Notes: a model not told the origin generated them from the letters alone. A stretch of 64,000 bases of DNA from Streptomyces chrestomyceticus JCM 4735 (GCF_003865135.1 NZ_BHZC01000001.1:5828001-5892000), one strand, 5' to 3'; positions 9,328-19,180 are shown, numbered from the stretch's first letter. Translations and numbers: made by a program.

Positions 9328-10017
9328 GTGATCCGATTCGACAACGTCTCCAAGACCTACCCGAAGCAGAACCGCCCCGCCCTCAGGGATGTCTCCCTGG
9401 AGATCGAGCGCGGTGAGTTCGTCTTCCTGGTGGGCTCCTCGGGCTCCGGCAAGTCCACCTTCCTGCGTCTGCTCCTGCGGGAGGAGCGTGCCAGCCATGG
9501 CGCCGTGCACGTACTGGGCAAGGACCTCGCGAAGCTCTCCAACTGGAAGGTGCCGCAGATGCGGCGCCAGGTGGGCACCGTCTTCCAGGACTTCCGGCTG
9601 CTCCCCAACAAGACGGTGGGGCAGAACGTCGCCTTCGCCCTCGAAGTCATCGGCAAGCCGCGCGGCCAGATCCGCAAGACGGTCCCCGAGGTCCTCGACC
9701 TCGTCGGCCTCGGCGGCAAGGACGACCGGATGCCGGGCGAGCTGTCCGGTGGCGAGCAGCAGCGCGTCGCCATCGCGCGGGCGTTCGTCAACCGGCCCCT
9801 GCTGCTCATCGCGGACGAGCCCACCGGCAACCTCGACCCGCAGACCTCGGTCGGCATCATGAAGCTGCTGGACCGGATCAACCGGACCGGTACGACGGTG
9901 GTCATGGCCACCCACGACCAGCAGATCGTCGACCAGATGCGCAAGCGCGTCATGGAACTCGAAAAGGGCCGGCTCGTGCGTGACCAGTCGCGCGGCGTGT
10001 ACGGCTACCAGCACTAA
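9328..10017 (+). CDS. ftsE: Cell division ATP-binding protein FtsE
   Basis: ABC ATPase of 229 aa, GTG start. Walker A is GSSGSGKS, the signature is [14 protein letters not shown], and Walker B is [12 protein letters not shown]. With FtsX it forms a membrane complex that activates peptidoglycan hydrolases during division. The next gene, 32 bp downstream, is ftsX, which confirms the assignment. Confidence 0.95.
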   Translation: MIRFDNVSKTYPKQNRPALRDVSLEIERGEFVFLVGSSGSGKSTFLRLLLREERASHGAVHVLGKDLAKLSNWKVPQMRRQVGTVFQDFRLLPNKTVGQNVAFALEVIGKPRGQIRKTVPEVLDLVGLGGKDDRMPGELSGGEQQRVAIARAFVNRPLLLIADEPTGNLDPQTSVGIMKLLDRINRTGTTVVMATHDQQIVDQMRKRVMELEKGRLVRDQSRGVYGYQH

Positions 10018-10049
10018 GCGTGTACGGCCCCCAGCACTGAAAGGACGCC

Positions 10050-10961
10050 ATGCGCGCCCAGTTCGTCCTGTCGGAGATCGGCGTCGGTCTCCGCCGGAAT
10101 CTCACGATGACCTTCGCGGTCATCGTCTCCGTCGCCCTCTCCCTCGGCCTGTTCGGCGCCTCGCTGCTGATGCGCGACCAGGTCAGCACGATGAAGGGCT
10201 ATTGGTACGACAAGGTCAACGTCTCCATCTTCTTCTGCAACAAGAACGACGCCGAGACGGGATCCCACTGCGCCAAGGGCGCGGCCACCCAGCAGCAGAA
10301 GAACGACATCAAGGCCGAACTGGACCGGCTGCCGATCGTGCAGAACGTGCAGTACGAGTCCAGCGACCAGGCGTACAAGCACTACAAGGAGCAGTTCGGC
10401 GACACCCCCGTGGCGGGCCTGGTCACCCCCGACCAGTTGCCGGAGTCCTTCCGGGTCAAGCTCAAGGACCCCACGAAGTACGAAGTGATCAAATCGGCCT
10501 TCTCGGAACGGCCGGGCGTCCAGGAGGTGCAGGACCAGCGGGACACCATCGAGCCGTTGTTCAACCTCCTGAACGGCATGAACATCGCCGCGCTGGTGGT
10601 GATGGCGCTGATGCTGGTGGTGGCGCTGATGCTGATCGTCAACACCGTGCGGGTGTCGGCGTTCAGCCGGCGGCGGGAGACCGGGATCATGCGGCTGGTG
10701 GGTGCGTCCAGCTTCTACATCCAGATGCCGTTCATCCTGGAGGCGGCCATCGCGGGCCTGCTGGGCGCGGTGTTCGCGTGTGTGCTGATCGTCGGCGGCA
10801 AGTGGGTGCTGATCAACAACTGGCTGGCCACGAAGATTCTGGTCATCAAGTTCATCGGCTGGGATTCGGTCGTCGCGGTGCTGCCGCTGGTGCTGCTGAT
10901 CGGCCTGTTGATGCCGGCGCTCGCCGCGTTCTTCGCGCTCCGTAAGTACCTCAAGGTGTGA
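10050..10961 (+). CDS. ftsX: Cell division protein FtsX
   Basis: Permease-like partner of FtsE, 303 aa. It has a first helix near residues 20-42, a large extracellular domain (about 45-165) that in this family binds cell-wall hydrolases or their adaptors, and three C-terminal helices (about residues 175-200, 225-250 and 270-297). The extracellular domain carries a CNKNDAETGSHC loop that could form a disulfide. A terminator follows the stop codon, so ftsE-ftsX looks like a two-gene unit. Confidence 0.95.
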   Translation: MRAQFVLSEIGVGLRRNLTMTFAVIVSVALSLGLFGASLLMRDQVSTMKGYWYDKVNVSIFFCNKNDAETGSHCAKGAATQQQKNDIKAELDRLPIVQNVQYESSDQAYKHYKEQFGDTPVAGLVTPDQLPESFRVKLKDPTKYEVIKSAFSERPGVQEVQDQRDTIEPLFNLLNGMNIAALVVMALMLVVALMLIVNTVRVSAFSRRRETGIMRLVGASSFYIQMPFILEAAIAGLLGAVFACVLIVGGKWVLINNWLATKILVIKFIGWDSVVAVLPLVLLIGLLMPALAAFFALRKYLKV

Positions 10962-10973
10962 CGTATGCCAAGG

Positions 10974-11009
10974 GCGCCGTACGGTCAACTCCCCGTACGG
11001 CGCTTCTTT
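10974..11009 (+). terminator. Intrinsic terminator after ftsX
   Basis: An 11-bp perfect stem (gcgccgtacgg, 10974-10984, with 10993-11003), an 8-nt loop and a pyrimidine/T-rich tail (ttcttt). It separates ftsEX from the S41 protease gene. Confidence 0.8.
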
Positions 11010-11028
11010 CTGTCCTACACTCACCGGC

Positions 11029-12225
11029 ATGACGGGCCCGAGTTTGTTCGCCCGGCCCCGCCGCAGCCGCCGCGGGGCGGCCCTGACGTTGGTCTTCGTG
11101 AGCGTGCTGGCGACCGGCGCGGCGGCGGGCACCTGGAAGGAGACCGGGCACCCGGCGGACGGGCAGCAGATGTCCGGGCGGGCGGCCGACGGGGCCGGCC
11201 ACGGCCACCGGCCGGCGCGCGCCGGCCGGCCCGCCGGAGCGCATCCGGACGGCACCGGAACCGCGGACGACGTCGTCAGCCGCAGCGGTGACCGCTGGTC
11301 CACGGCGTTCTCCGCCCGCGAGTACGAGGACTTCCAGCGCGAGCTCGGCGGCGAGTACGTGGGCGTGGGCCTGTGGCTGCGACAGGCGCCGGACGGCCGC
11401 GCCCTGGTCTCCCGGGTACGGCCCGGCAGCCCCGCGGCGGCGGCCGGCCTGCGCCCCGGCGACGAGCTGCGCGCGGTGGACGGCGTGGCCTCCCGGGGCA
11501 GCCCGGTCACCGAGGTCGTGGCGCGGCTGCGCGGTGACGCCGGACCGGCCGCCGAGGGCGCGGCGCCGGGCGCCGGGAGCGGCGTCACCCTGGAGCTGGG
11601 GCGCGGTACGAGGCAGTGGACCGAGACCCTGCGCCGGGCCCGCCTGCGGGACCAGAACGTGATCACCGACCACCCCGACGGTCCGGACGGGCCCACCCGG
11701 ATCAAGGTCGGCGCCTTCACCAGCGGTACGGGCGAGGAGATCCGCCGGGCGGTGCGCACGGCCTCCCCGCGCGGCGGCGTGCTGCTGGACCTGCGCGGCA
11801 ACACCGGCGGCCTGGTGGACGAGGCGGTCACCGCCGCCTCCGCCTTCCTGGACGGCGGCCTGGTCGCCACGTACGACGTACGCGGCAGCCAGCGCGCCCT
11901 GTACGCGAAGGGCGGCGGTGACCCGGACATCCCCGTCGCGGTCCTGGTGGACGGCGGCACGATGAGCGCCGGAGAACTTCTGGCAGGGGCGCTCCAGGAC
12001 CGCGGCCGCGCGGTCGTCGTGGGCACCCCGACCTTCGGCAAGGGCTCGGTGCAGCTTCCCAGCGCGCAGCCGGACGGCTCGGTCGCCGAGCTGACCGTCG
12101 GCCGGTACCGCATGCCGTCGGGGCGGGAAGTGGACGAGCACGGCATCACGCCCGACCTGATCGCCGAGGACGATGCCCCGGCCCGCGCGCGCACGGTATT
12201 GAGTGGCCTTGGGGGCGGTGCGTAG
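11029..12225 (+). CDS. S41 carboxyl-terminal processing protease with PDZ domain
   Basis: CtpA/S41-type serine protease, 398 aa. An N-terminal helix near residues 15-35 is a signal peptide or anchor. A PDZ domain lies at about 105-190 (GEYVGVGLWLRQ, GSPAAAAGLRPGDEL). In the peptidase domain the nucleophile Ser is in GGTMSAGELLAGAL and the catalytic Lys in GTPTFGKGSVQL. It should act outside the membrane on the C-termini of exported proteins. It lies 18 bp before smpB in the same direction. Confidence 0.9.
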   Translation: MTGPSLFARPRRSRRGAALTLVFVSVLATGAAAGTWKETGHPADGQQMSGRAADGAGHGHRPARAGRPAGAHPDGTGTADDVVSRSGDRWSTAFSAREYEDFQRELGGEYVGVGLWLRQAPDGRALVSRVRPGSPAAAAGLRPGDELRAVDGVASRGSPVTEVVARLRGDAGPAAEGAAPGAGSGVTLELGRGTRQWTETLRRARLRDQNVITDHPDGPDGPTRIKVGAFTSGTGEEIRRAVRTASPRGGVLLDLRGNTGGLVDEAVTAASAFLDGGLVATYDVRGSQRALYAKGGGDPDIPVAVLVDGGTMSAGELLAGALQDRGRAVVVGTPTFGKGSVQLPSAQPDGSVAELTVGRYRMPSGREVDEHGITPDLIAEDDAPARARTVLSGLGGGA

Positions 12226-12243
12226 TGCGAAAATGGCGCCACT

Positions 12244-12753
12244 ATGGCTAAGGCGAACAAGAAGAACAACAAGAAGGACGACGGGACCGGCCGCAAGCTC
12301 ATCGCCCAGCACAAGAAGGCGCGGCACGACTACCTCATCCTGGACACGTACGAATGCGGGCTGGTGCTGACCGGCACCGAGGTCAAGTCGCTGCGCCAGG
12401 GCCGGGCGTCCCTGGTCGACGGCTTCGTGCAGATCGACCGCGGCGAGGCGTGGCTGCACAACGTGCACATCCCGGAGTACGCCCAGGGCACCTGGACCAA
12501 CCACAGTGCGCGCCGCAAGCGCAAGCTGCTGCTGCACCGCCTGGAGATCGACAAGCTGGAGTCGAAGTCGCAGGAGACCAGCCACACGATCGTGCCGCTG
12601 TCGCTGTACTTCAAGAACGGCCGCGCGAAGGTCGAGATCGCGCTCGCCAAGGGCAAGAAGGAGTACGACAAGCGGCAGACGCTGCGGGAGCAGCAGGACC
12701 GGCGCGAGGCGGACCGGGCGATCTCGGCGGCCAAGCGGCGCGAGCGGGCCTGA
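12244..12753 (+). CDS. smpB: SsrA-binding protein SmpB
   Basis: 169 aa, ATG start. Family motifs include [34 protein letters not shown] and [18 protein letters not shown] residues; the basic tail ([17 protein letters not shown]) enters the mRNA channel of stalled ribosomes. SmpB delivers tmRNA to stalled ribosomes. Its RNA partner, ssrA, is encoded 116 bp downstream. Confidence 0.97.
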   Translation: MAKANKKNNKKDDGTGRKLIAQHKKARHDYLILDTYECGLVLTGTEVKSLRQGRASLVDGFVQIDRGEAWLHNVHIPEYAQGTWTNHSARRKRKLLLHRLEIDKLESKSQETSHTIVPLSLYFKNGRAKVEIALAKGKKEYDKRQTLREQQDRREADRAISAAKRRERA

Positions 12754-12869
12754 GCGGCGGCGCGGCCCGCCGCCCCGGGCAGGAATACGCTGGCATCGTC
12801 GTGCGTTGGTCACGTACGATGGGCTACGCACCGCACGCCGGTGCAGGCACCACCTTGAAAAAACAACAT

Positions 12870-13236
12870 GGGGATGATCGGTTTCGACAGCGGATGTCGA
12901 AGCAGGGGAAGCGAGCCGAGGAAGCGGCAATGATCTCGTAAACCATATGTCGCAAAAAATAATCGCCAACACCAAGCGCGATTCCTTCGCCCTCGCTGCC
13001 TAAGTAGCGACCTGCGAAGTGTCAGCCCGGGGATGTTCCCGACCCGGATCCTGGCATCAGCTAGGGAACTAAACTTCTAGGACCGGTCACGGGTCCTAGG
13101 AGGAAATCACACAGTGACTGAGCCCGTCGGAGACTTGTCCGCGAGATCTCCGGGGCCGAGAAAATCGCAGCGGACTGCGCTCGGAGAAGCCCTGTTTCCG
13201 CACCGTTGGACGCGGGTTCGATTCCCGCCATCTCCA
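12870..13236 (+). ncRNA. ssrA: Transfer-messenger RNA (tmRNA)
   Basis: The 5' end ggggatgatcggtttcgaca is the conserved tmRNA start. Its GGGGAUG arm pairs with CAUCUCC at 13229-13235. The T arm ggttcgattcc is at 13215-13225. The tag frame is at 12965-13003 and reads ANTKRDSFALAA followed by TAA, with the usual Ala-Leu-Ala-Ala degradation signal. CCA is not encoded after the discriminator A. Pseudoknot segments fill the rest. Confidence 0.95.
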
Positions 13237-13290
13237 CTCGACGGAGAACCGGAGGCCCTGGCCCCCGGACCCGTCACCCCATGTGAGGCG

Positions 13291-13323
13291 AAGGCCCCGC
13301 TGCCCAGGCAGCGGGGCCTTTGT
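13291..13323 (+). terminator. Terminator after tmRNA
   Basis: A 13-bp stem (aaggccccgctgc with gcagcggggcctt) and a 4-nt loop are followed by ttg. It lies about 55 bp beyond the mature tmRNA end and just before the end of the convergent MFS gene. Confidence 0.75.
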
Positions 13324-13360
13324 CGTTGCCGCCCTTGTCGTTGCCGTAGGGTCCCGGGCC

Positions 13361-14665
13361 TCACGCGGGCCGCCGGGCCCGTACGGCGTGGGCGGTGACG
13401 GCCGCGGTCAGGGCCAGGGCGCCCGCCGCGGCGGGCACGGTGTAGCCCGCGGGGGTGCCGGCGGGCAGGTGCTGCACGGCCCAGCCGCCGCCCGCCGAGC
13501 CCGCCGCGATGCCGGTCAGCAGCGCCGTGACGGCCAGCGTCATGCCCTCGTTCAGGCGCCCGGCCGGCACCCGGGACTGGATCAGCCCCATCCCGGTGAC
13601 CATGGTCGGCGCCGTGGCCATCCCGGCGAGCAGGAGGGCGGCCGCCAGGAGGACCCCGCCGCCCGCGCCCGCTGCCGCGAACGGCAGCCACATCAGCGCG
13701 GCCATCGCGGTCACGCACAGTACGAAGCGGCGGTCCGCCGGCCCGGCCGGGCGCAGCACCCCGTACAGCAGGCCCGCCGCGCAGGACCCGGCCGCCTGGA
13801 GGGCGAGCAGCGCGCCCGCCACGGCGCGCTGCCCGTGCGCGTCGGTGAAACCGATCGTGACGACCTCCAGCGAGCCGAAGACCGCGCCGGTGGCAAGGAA
13901 GGTCAGCAGGAGGGGGAGCAGCGACGTCACCAGTTGTCCGGCGCCGTGGCGGGCGGACGCGGGTGCGACCGGCGGCTCCGTACGGCGCTGGGCGGCGAAC
14001 AGCAGCACGCCCGTCAGCAGCAGCACCGCGCCGGTCAGCGTGCCCGCCTCCGGGAAGAGCCCGGTGCACAGGAAGGCCGCCAGCACCGGTCCGAGCATGA
14101 AGCACACCTCGTCCGCCGCCTGCTCGAAGGAGTTGGCGGTGTGCAGCGCGCGCGGGTCGTCCCGCAGGAGGTGGGCCCAGCGGGCGCGTGCCATGCCGCC
14201 GGTGTTCGGTGTGGACGCGGTGCAGGCGTACGCGGCGAACAGCGTCCAGGACGGCGCACCGAAGTGGACACACAGCAGCAGCGCCAGCGACCCGAGCACG
14301 GCCAGTGCCGTCGCGGGGACGGCGACCCTGGCCTGTCCGTACCGGTCGACCAGCCGCGCCGTCCACGGCCCGGCGACCGCCGTCGCCGCGAGCCCTGTCG
14401 CGGTGACGGCCCCGGCCAGCGCGTACGAGCCGCGCGACCCGGCGATCATCAGGATCGCGCTGACGCTGAACATGCCCATGGGCAGCCGGGCGAGGAGGTT
14501 GGCGGCGGTGAAGGCGCGGGTGCCGGGGACGGCGAAGATCCGTCCGTACGGCGCGAGTACGCGTCGGAGCGCGGCGGGGGAGCGGCGGCGCCGACGACGG
14601 GCGGGCGGCGTAGCGGGGCGGACGGGCGGGGCGGTCACGGGCCGGGCGGCGAGGAAGAGGATCAC
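13361..14665 (-). CDS. MFS family transporter
   Basis: About 434 aa from a GTG at 14665 (VILFLAARPVTAPP); a start a few codons later is possible because no clear ribosome site is visible. About 12 hydrophobic helices are seen. The early part is TRAFTAANLLARLPMGMFSV and a loop DRYGQARV stands in the place of the MFS A motif. The substrate is unknown. The gene diverges from a LysR-type regulator, which probably controls it, as is usual for exporter/LysR pairs. Confidence 0.8.
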   Translation of the reverse strand: MILFLAARPVTAPPVRPATPPARRRRRRSPAALRRVLAPYGRIFAVPGTRAFTAANLLARLPMGMFSVSAILMIAGSRGSYALAGAVTATGLAATAVAGPWTARLVDRYGQARVAVPATALAVLGSLALLLCVHFGAPSWTLFAAYACTASTPNTGGMARARWAHLLRDDPRALHTANSFEQAADEVCFMLGPVLAAFLCTGLFPEAGTLTGAVLLLTGVLLFAAQRRTEPPVAPASARHGAGQLVTSLLPLLLTFLATGAVFGSLEVVTIGFTDAHGQRAVAGALLALQAAGSCAAGLLYGVLRPAGPADRRFVLCVTAMAALMWLPFAAAGAGGGVLLAAALLLAGMATAPTMVTGMGLIQSRVPAGRLNEGMTLAVTALLTGIAAGSAGGGWAVQHLPAGTPAGYTVPAAAGALALTAAVTAHAVRARRPA

Positions 14666-14789
14666 GCAACTACCGTCGCTGCGAGCGCCGTTCCCCGTCC
14701 AACACCAGAAGCGCGCGCATTCACGCATCCCTGTTGTCAATGCCATTGGCGCGTCCGGCCCCCGCGCGCGCCGGTGGCACGATGTGCGC

Positions 14790-15761
14790 GTGCCCCGAGA
14801 CCTCGACCCGCGCCTGCTCCGCGCCTTCACCGCCGTCGCCGACGAACTGCACTTCACCCGCGCCGCCGCCCGGCTGTACGTCGCCCAGCAGGCACTGAGC
14901 CGCGACATCCGGCGGCTGGAACGGGAGGTGGGCGCCGACCTCTTCGACCGTACGACGCGCCGGGTCACCCTCACCGAGGACGGCACCCGGCTGCTCCCGT
15001 ACGCGCGCCGGGTGCTGGCCGCCCACGACGACCTGGCCGCCGCCTTCCGCGCCCCCGACGACCGTCCGCTGCTGGTCGACGTCAGCGTCCCCATGGGCAC
15101 GGCGCACGCCGTCCTGGAGGAAGCCCGCCGCCTGGCCCCCGCCTGCGAACTCGTCGCGCGCTACCACAGCGGCCTGACCGGCGCGGCGGCCGAACTCGCC
15201 GCCGGGCGGCTGGACGTGTCCTTCGGGCGGATTGCCGGACTGCCCCCGGCCGTCCGGGCCCGCCTGGAGCACCAGCCCGTACGGTACGAGCCGATGGCCG
15301 TCCTGCTGGACGCGGACCACCCGCTGGCGGCCCGCCCCGCCGTCCCCCTGGCCGACCTGGCGGGCGAGACCCTCTACGCCGGGGACGGGAACCCGCACAC
15401 CGCCGAGTGGACCGACCTCGCCGCGCGCCTCTTCGCCGGGCGGGACATCGCGATGGCGGCGCCGTTCCCGGAGATCGAGGGATCGGCGGAGTTCATGCGG
15501 GTGGTGCGCAAGCAGGGCTGGTCGGTGCTGGCCAGCGTGGAGTTCATCAATGTGCCCGGTATGGCGCTGCGGCCGGTCACCGACCCCGTGCCGCTCTCGC
15601 CGGTGTCCCTGGTGTGGCGGCGCGGCCTGCGCCACGCGGGCCTGGACGCGCTGCGGACGGCCTGCCGGAGGCTGGCGGCCGAGCGGGGCTGGCTGCGGCG
15701 GCCGGAGGGCCCGGTGTGGCTGCCGGACGAGGACGCCGCGTTGATGGCGAACGGCCGATGA
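14790..15761 (+). CDS. LysR-family transcriptional regulator
   Basis: 323 aa from the second of two in-frame GTG codons (VPRDLDPRLLRAFTAVADE); the first, at 14784, adds two residues. The winged helix-turn-helix is at residues 5-64 (HFTRAAARLYVAQQALSRDIRRLE, ADLFDRTTRRVTLTEDG). A substrate-binding domain follows from about residue 90. The start lies 124 bp from the divergent MFS gene, so the shared gap is the likely operator. Confidence 0.9.
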   Translation: MPRDLDPRLLRAFTAVADELHFTRAAARLYVAQQALSRDIRRLEREVGADLFDRTTRRVTLTEDGTRLLPYARRVLAAHDDLAAAFRAPDDRPLLVDVSVPMGTAHAVLEEARRLAPACELVARYHSGLTGAAAELAAGRLDVSFGRIAGLPPAVRARLEHQPVRYEPMAVLLDADHPLAARPAVPLADLAGETLYAGDGNPHTAEWTDLAARLFAGRDIAMAAPFPEIEGSAEFMRVVRKQGWSVLASVEFINVPGMALRPVTDPVPLSPVSLVWRRGLRHAGLDALRTACRRLAAERGWLRRPEGPVWLPDEDAALMANGR

Positions 15762-15864
15762 TCGCCGCCGACTGCCGAATTTTCGTCGTATAAGCAACCT
15801 GTAAGCGCTGGAACCCCTCCCTAAGGGCGTCAGGAACCGTAGCCGGACATCGAAGGGGGTTCCC

Positions 15865-16386
15865 GTGCGCAAGCGTCCGCTGACCGCGGCGGCCCTGGCC
15901 GTGCTCGCCCTGAGCGGCGGCCTGGTCGCCTGTGACGACCCGCGCGTCGACGCGCTGCACGCGAAATGCACGACCAAGGACCTGAAGTGGAAGGTCACGG
16001 TCCTGAAGAAGAAGGCGCGCGCCACGCACCGGGAAGGCCGGCTCTCGGCGGTCAACACCGGCGGCAAGTGCGTCTTCGGCGGCTACCCGGCCTTCCGGGT
16101 GTACCTCGGCAAGGGGCCCTTCGCGAACGGCGTCGGGCAGGGCCGGACGCGGCCGGTGGGTCTGGCCAGCGGTGGAAGCGTCGTGATCGATTTCCGGTAC
16201 CGGGACCCCGCGGGCGCGCGGCCGGCTCGCGACGACTGCTTCACCAACGGCCACGCCGTGGCGGCGGCACCCCGCGACACCGGCAACGACGCGATGGCGC
16301 CGATACAGGACGAGAAGGGCCGGGAGACCGGGATGGACGTCTGCGGCGACGTGATCCGGATGGCACCGCCGCGGGCCGCCGGCTGA
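15865..16386 (+). CDS. Secreted lipoprotein, DUF4232-like
   Basis: 173 aa, GTG start, with an AGGGGG ribosome site just upstream. Residues 1-23 are a lipoprotein signal (LALSGGLVAC), so Cys23 is the lipidated residue. The rest has an immunoglobulin-like beta pattern with cysteines in CTTKDL, GKCVFGGYPAF, DDCF and DVCGD, like DUF4232 proteins of Streptomyces. The function is unknown. It ends 26 bp before the convergent end of the lasso cluster. Confidence 0.7.
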   Translation: MRKRPLTAAALAVLALSGGLVACDDPRVDALHAKCTTKDLKWKVTVLKKKARATHREGRLSAVNTGGKCVFGGYPAFRVYLGKGPFANGVGQGRTRPVGLASGGSVVIDFRYRDPAGARPARDDCFTNGHAVAAAPRDTGNDAMAPIQDEKGRETGMDVCGDVIRMAPPRAAG

Positions 16387-16412
16387 CCGGCCCGCGGCAT
16401 CCGGGGGCGGAT

Positions 16413-16823
16413 CTACCGGGGGACGGTCAGCAACGGCTGGTAGAGCCGGGTGTCGTCGGGCTCGCCCACGGGACGGCCGTCCACCGCCACCCACGCGTGG
16501 GCGCGGAACGGTTCCGTACGGACGCCCGTGCACCACTGGGGCCAGTGGCCGCGCAGACGGCACAACAGGGCGGTCGCCACGGAGCGTTGCAGACAGCCGT
16601 TGCCCGCACAGCGCAGGCTGACCGTGACGACGGCGTGCCGGGCACGCGCGGCTTCCGGTGCGGTGGCGGGGCGGGCGCCGCGCCGTACGGCCTCCAGCGC
16701 GCGGCACAGCGTGCGGGGGGAGCAGTGCGTCAGGAGGCGGGCCGCGGCGACGCAGCAGCGGGCCGCGCAGCGTTCCGCGAAGGACAGGCGCGCGGGCACG
16801 CCCAGGGCGACCGGGATGCTCAC
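16413..16823 (-). CDS. Lasso peptide leader peptidase (B2)
   Basis: 136 aa of the transglutaminase-like B2 family, which removes the leader peptide of the lasso precursor. The putative catalytic triad is Cys77 (GNGCLQRS), His109 (RAHAW) and Asp115 (AVDG). The GTG start overlaps the stop of the upstream RRE gene by four bases (GTGA), showing translational coupling. It is the last gene of the four-gene lasso operon. The next gene is convergent, so no exporter follows it. Confidence 0.9.
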   Translation of the reverse strand: MSIPVALGVPARLSFAERCAARCCVAAARLLTHCSPRTLCRALEAVRRGARPATAPEAARARHAVVTVSLRCAGNGCLQRSVATALLCRLRGHWPQWCTGVRTEPFRAHAWVAVDGRPVGEPDDTRLYQPLLTVPR

Positions 16824-17073
16824 GAGGTCACCAGCTTCGCCGACCTGAGCGACTCCAGCAGGGCGACGGCGTCCGCGGCCACCCGGTCCGCCGCCGAGGG
16901 GTGGCGGTGGCGCAGTTCGTCGGCGGCCGACGCGCAGGTGCCGCCCGCGAGCAGGTGCTCCAGGACGAACGCGCCGGTGTTGTTCATCTGCCAGTAGCGG
17001 CCCGTACGGGCGTTGAGCAGCACCATGCCTCCGGGGGTGCGCACGCTGCTGACGTGGGGGCGAGGGCGAACAT
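16820..17073 (-). CDS. Lasso peptide RRE protein (B1), apparent 1-nt frameshift near start
   Basis: PqqD-like RiPP recognition element that binds the precursor leader and brings it to B2. The readable part begins at a GTG at 17044 (RTPGGMVLLNARTGRYWQMN) and gives 74 aa. The expected N-terminus of the family (ALAP-HVSSV) is encoded upstream in another frame, from an ATG at 17073 with a GGAAGGAG ribosome site 10 bases before it. One extra C in the C5 run on the coding strand (17056-17060) joins the frames into 84 aa. The ATG lies 5 bp after the cyclase stop. I think the gene is intact in the organism. Confidence 0.85.
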
Positions 17074-17078
17074 CGGGT

Positions 17079-18955
17079 TCAGGCTCCTTCCGCGGCGGGA
17101 ACGGTGGGGCGGGTGGGGACGGGGGCCTGCGTCTCCCGGAGGGAGCGCAGCCAGTACTCGGCCGCCAGGGTGGGGTCGAGGGGGTGCAGGGTGTGCGCGA
17201 GCGGCTGGAGCGAGGTCAGGGCCGTCCGCAGCACCTCGGGCCGGATCAGGCCCAGCCCGGCCAGGTGCGAGTCGTCACAGAGGGCGGACAGGGCTCGGCG
17301 GTGGCGGCGCAGGCCCGCGTAGACCTCGGCGCTGTGTTCGCCCTTGGTGCCCCGGGCCCGCACCGCGTCCGGCAGGATGCCGCGCATGGCCGCGCTGAGC
17401 AGCGGCTTGTACGAGCCGACCGCGACCTGGTCCACGAGGCGCACGGCCAGCGCGGCCTCGATGACGGTGTCGTCGAGGAACGGCGCCTCGAAGGTGACGC
17501 CGTGCCGCGCGGTCAGGGCGGCCGCGCCGCGCACGATCTCCCCGGCGCGGGCGGCGGCCCGCAGCGTCTCGTGCTGGCAGCGCAGCGGCGCGAAGGGCTC
17601 GGGCGCCCCGGCGGCGGCGTCGCGCACCAGACGGCGCACGGTGGACACCGCGTCCGGATGCGCCCACGGCGGCATGGCCGGTACGACCTCCCAGTCGGCG
17701 CCGCTGTCCCCGGACCGCACACCGGGCACGATCCGGTCGGCGCAGGACTCCAGCCACTGCGGGTACGGGACGCCGCCGAACAGGGTGCGCAGGGTGTCCA
17801 CCAGCGTCCAGCGGCCGAGGCGGCGGGCCGTGCACGCGCGCCGGGCGGCGGACCGGAAGTCCGTACGGGCCAGGGAGTTCAGCGCCACCGGGCGCGGGGA
17901 GAACAGTTCGTCACCGCCGACGCCGACCAGATGCGTACGGGAGCCGCGGGCGGCGACGAGGCGCGCCAGGTGGCTGAGCCGGGCGCTCTCCCGGATCACG
18001 GCGAGCGGGCCCGCCGGGTCGGTGTGCGCGGGCGGCGGGGGTGTGTACCAGGTGGGCGCGTCGGCGTAGGGGAGGGGAAGGTGCTCGGCGGCGCGGAGCA
18101 GGGCCGCGCCGTGGCCGCTCCACACGGTGTCGTCGTTGGCCTCGTCCCGGCACACCCAGGCCGTGGTGATCAGCCGGGTGTCCTCACGGGCGGCGAGGAA
18201 GCACAGGCTGGTGGAGTCCATGCCGCCGGAGAGGTCGGCGCTGAGCGCCGGGCGGCGGGTGCGCACCCGTACCGCCTCGGTCAGCGCGTCCCGTACGGAC
18301 TCGGCGGCGTCCTCCAGCCACAGATCGGGCTGCGGGGCCTGCCACCAGCGCGCCGTGCCGTGCCGCCCGTCGGCGCCGAGCGTCAGGCAGTGGCCCGGCG
18401 GTACGGCGTGCACCCCCGCCAGGCCGGGCGCTGGGCGAGCGGGAAGGGGGCGAACGGGGCGAGCAGCCGCAGCGCCAGGCTCTCGTCGTCGACCGTACCG
18501 AGGCCGGGCGCGCCGGTGGGCAGTCCGACGGCGGCCGCCTCCCGGGCCAGCGCCGCCAGGTCCTGCGGACGGCTGCCGGCGACCGTGACGCCGTTGACGG
18601 TCGCGTGGTGGAGCTGCCGGACCGTCGACAGGCTGCCCTGGCACCGGGTACGGGAGCCCATCGAGGCCAGCAGGAAGAAGCTGCCGGGCAGTTCGCGGAC
18701 CCGGGTGTCGAGGTCGTCCAGGCGGCGCAGCCGGCGCAGCATCCGGCCCAGGGTCCCGGCGTCCGCCGAGGTCGTGCCGAGCAGCAGCAGTCGGTCAGGA
18801 CCCGAACTGGCCACGACAGCTTCGTCATCGGTCCAGTGCCCCATGATCCAGGGGCGTCCGGAGGGGTGGCGCACCGTGCGCACGGCGGGGTCGCGGCGCA
18901 GGTTCAGACACAGCGGACCGGTCGCGGGATGGTCGGGGAAGACGACGAAATCCAC
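17079..18955 (-). CDS. Lasso peptide cyclase (C), asparagine synthetase-like, apparent frameshift
   Basis: ATP-dependent macrolactam synthetase that joins the core N-terminus to an acidic side chain. The first part (GTG at 18955, VDFVVFPDHPATG) breaks into another frame near 18413. The second part holds the synthetase domain with the PP-loop SGGMDSTSLCF, then VGVGGDELFSPR and GSYKPLLSAAM. One additional G on the coding strand in the five-base run 18413-18417 restores a single 625-aa protein. This length is usual for the family. It lies 272 bp after the precursor gene and 5 bp before the B1 start. Confidence 0.88.
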
Positions 18956-19180
18956 GATGACTTACCACCCCTGGCGTGCGGTGCGGGTGTACGGCACGGT
19001 CGGTTCCGGACGGGTGCGGGCAGGTGCTGACAGGTGACGGCGGAGGGCGGGCGGTACGGGTCCGGCCGGTACGGCCCCGGGTGGGGGCGGCCCCTGCCGG
19101 GACGGGCGGTGCGCGTCCGGGCAGGGACCGCCGGACTGGGGGCGTGCGGGCGACGTCCCGTCAGGCCGGGGACCCGGCGC

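Noticed and set aside
12870..13236. Integration site (att) at the tmRNA 3' end
   Set aside because: No integrase gene or duplicated 3' end is seen in the window; the neighbouring genes look like core chromosome.
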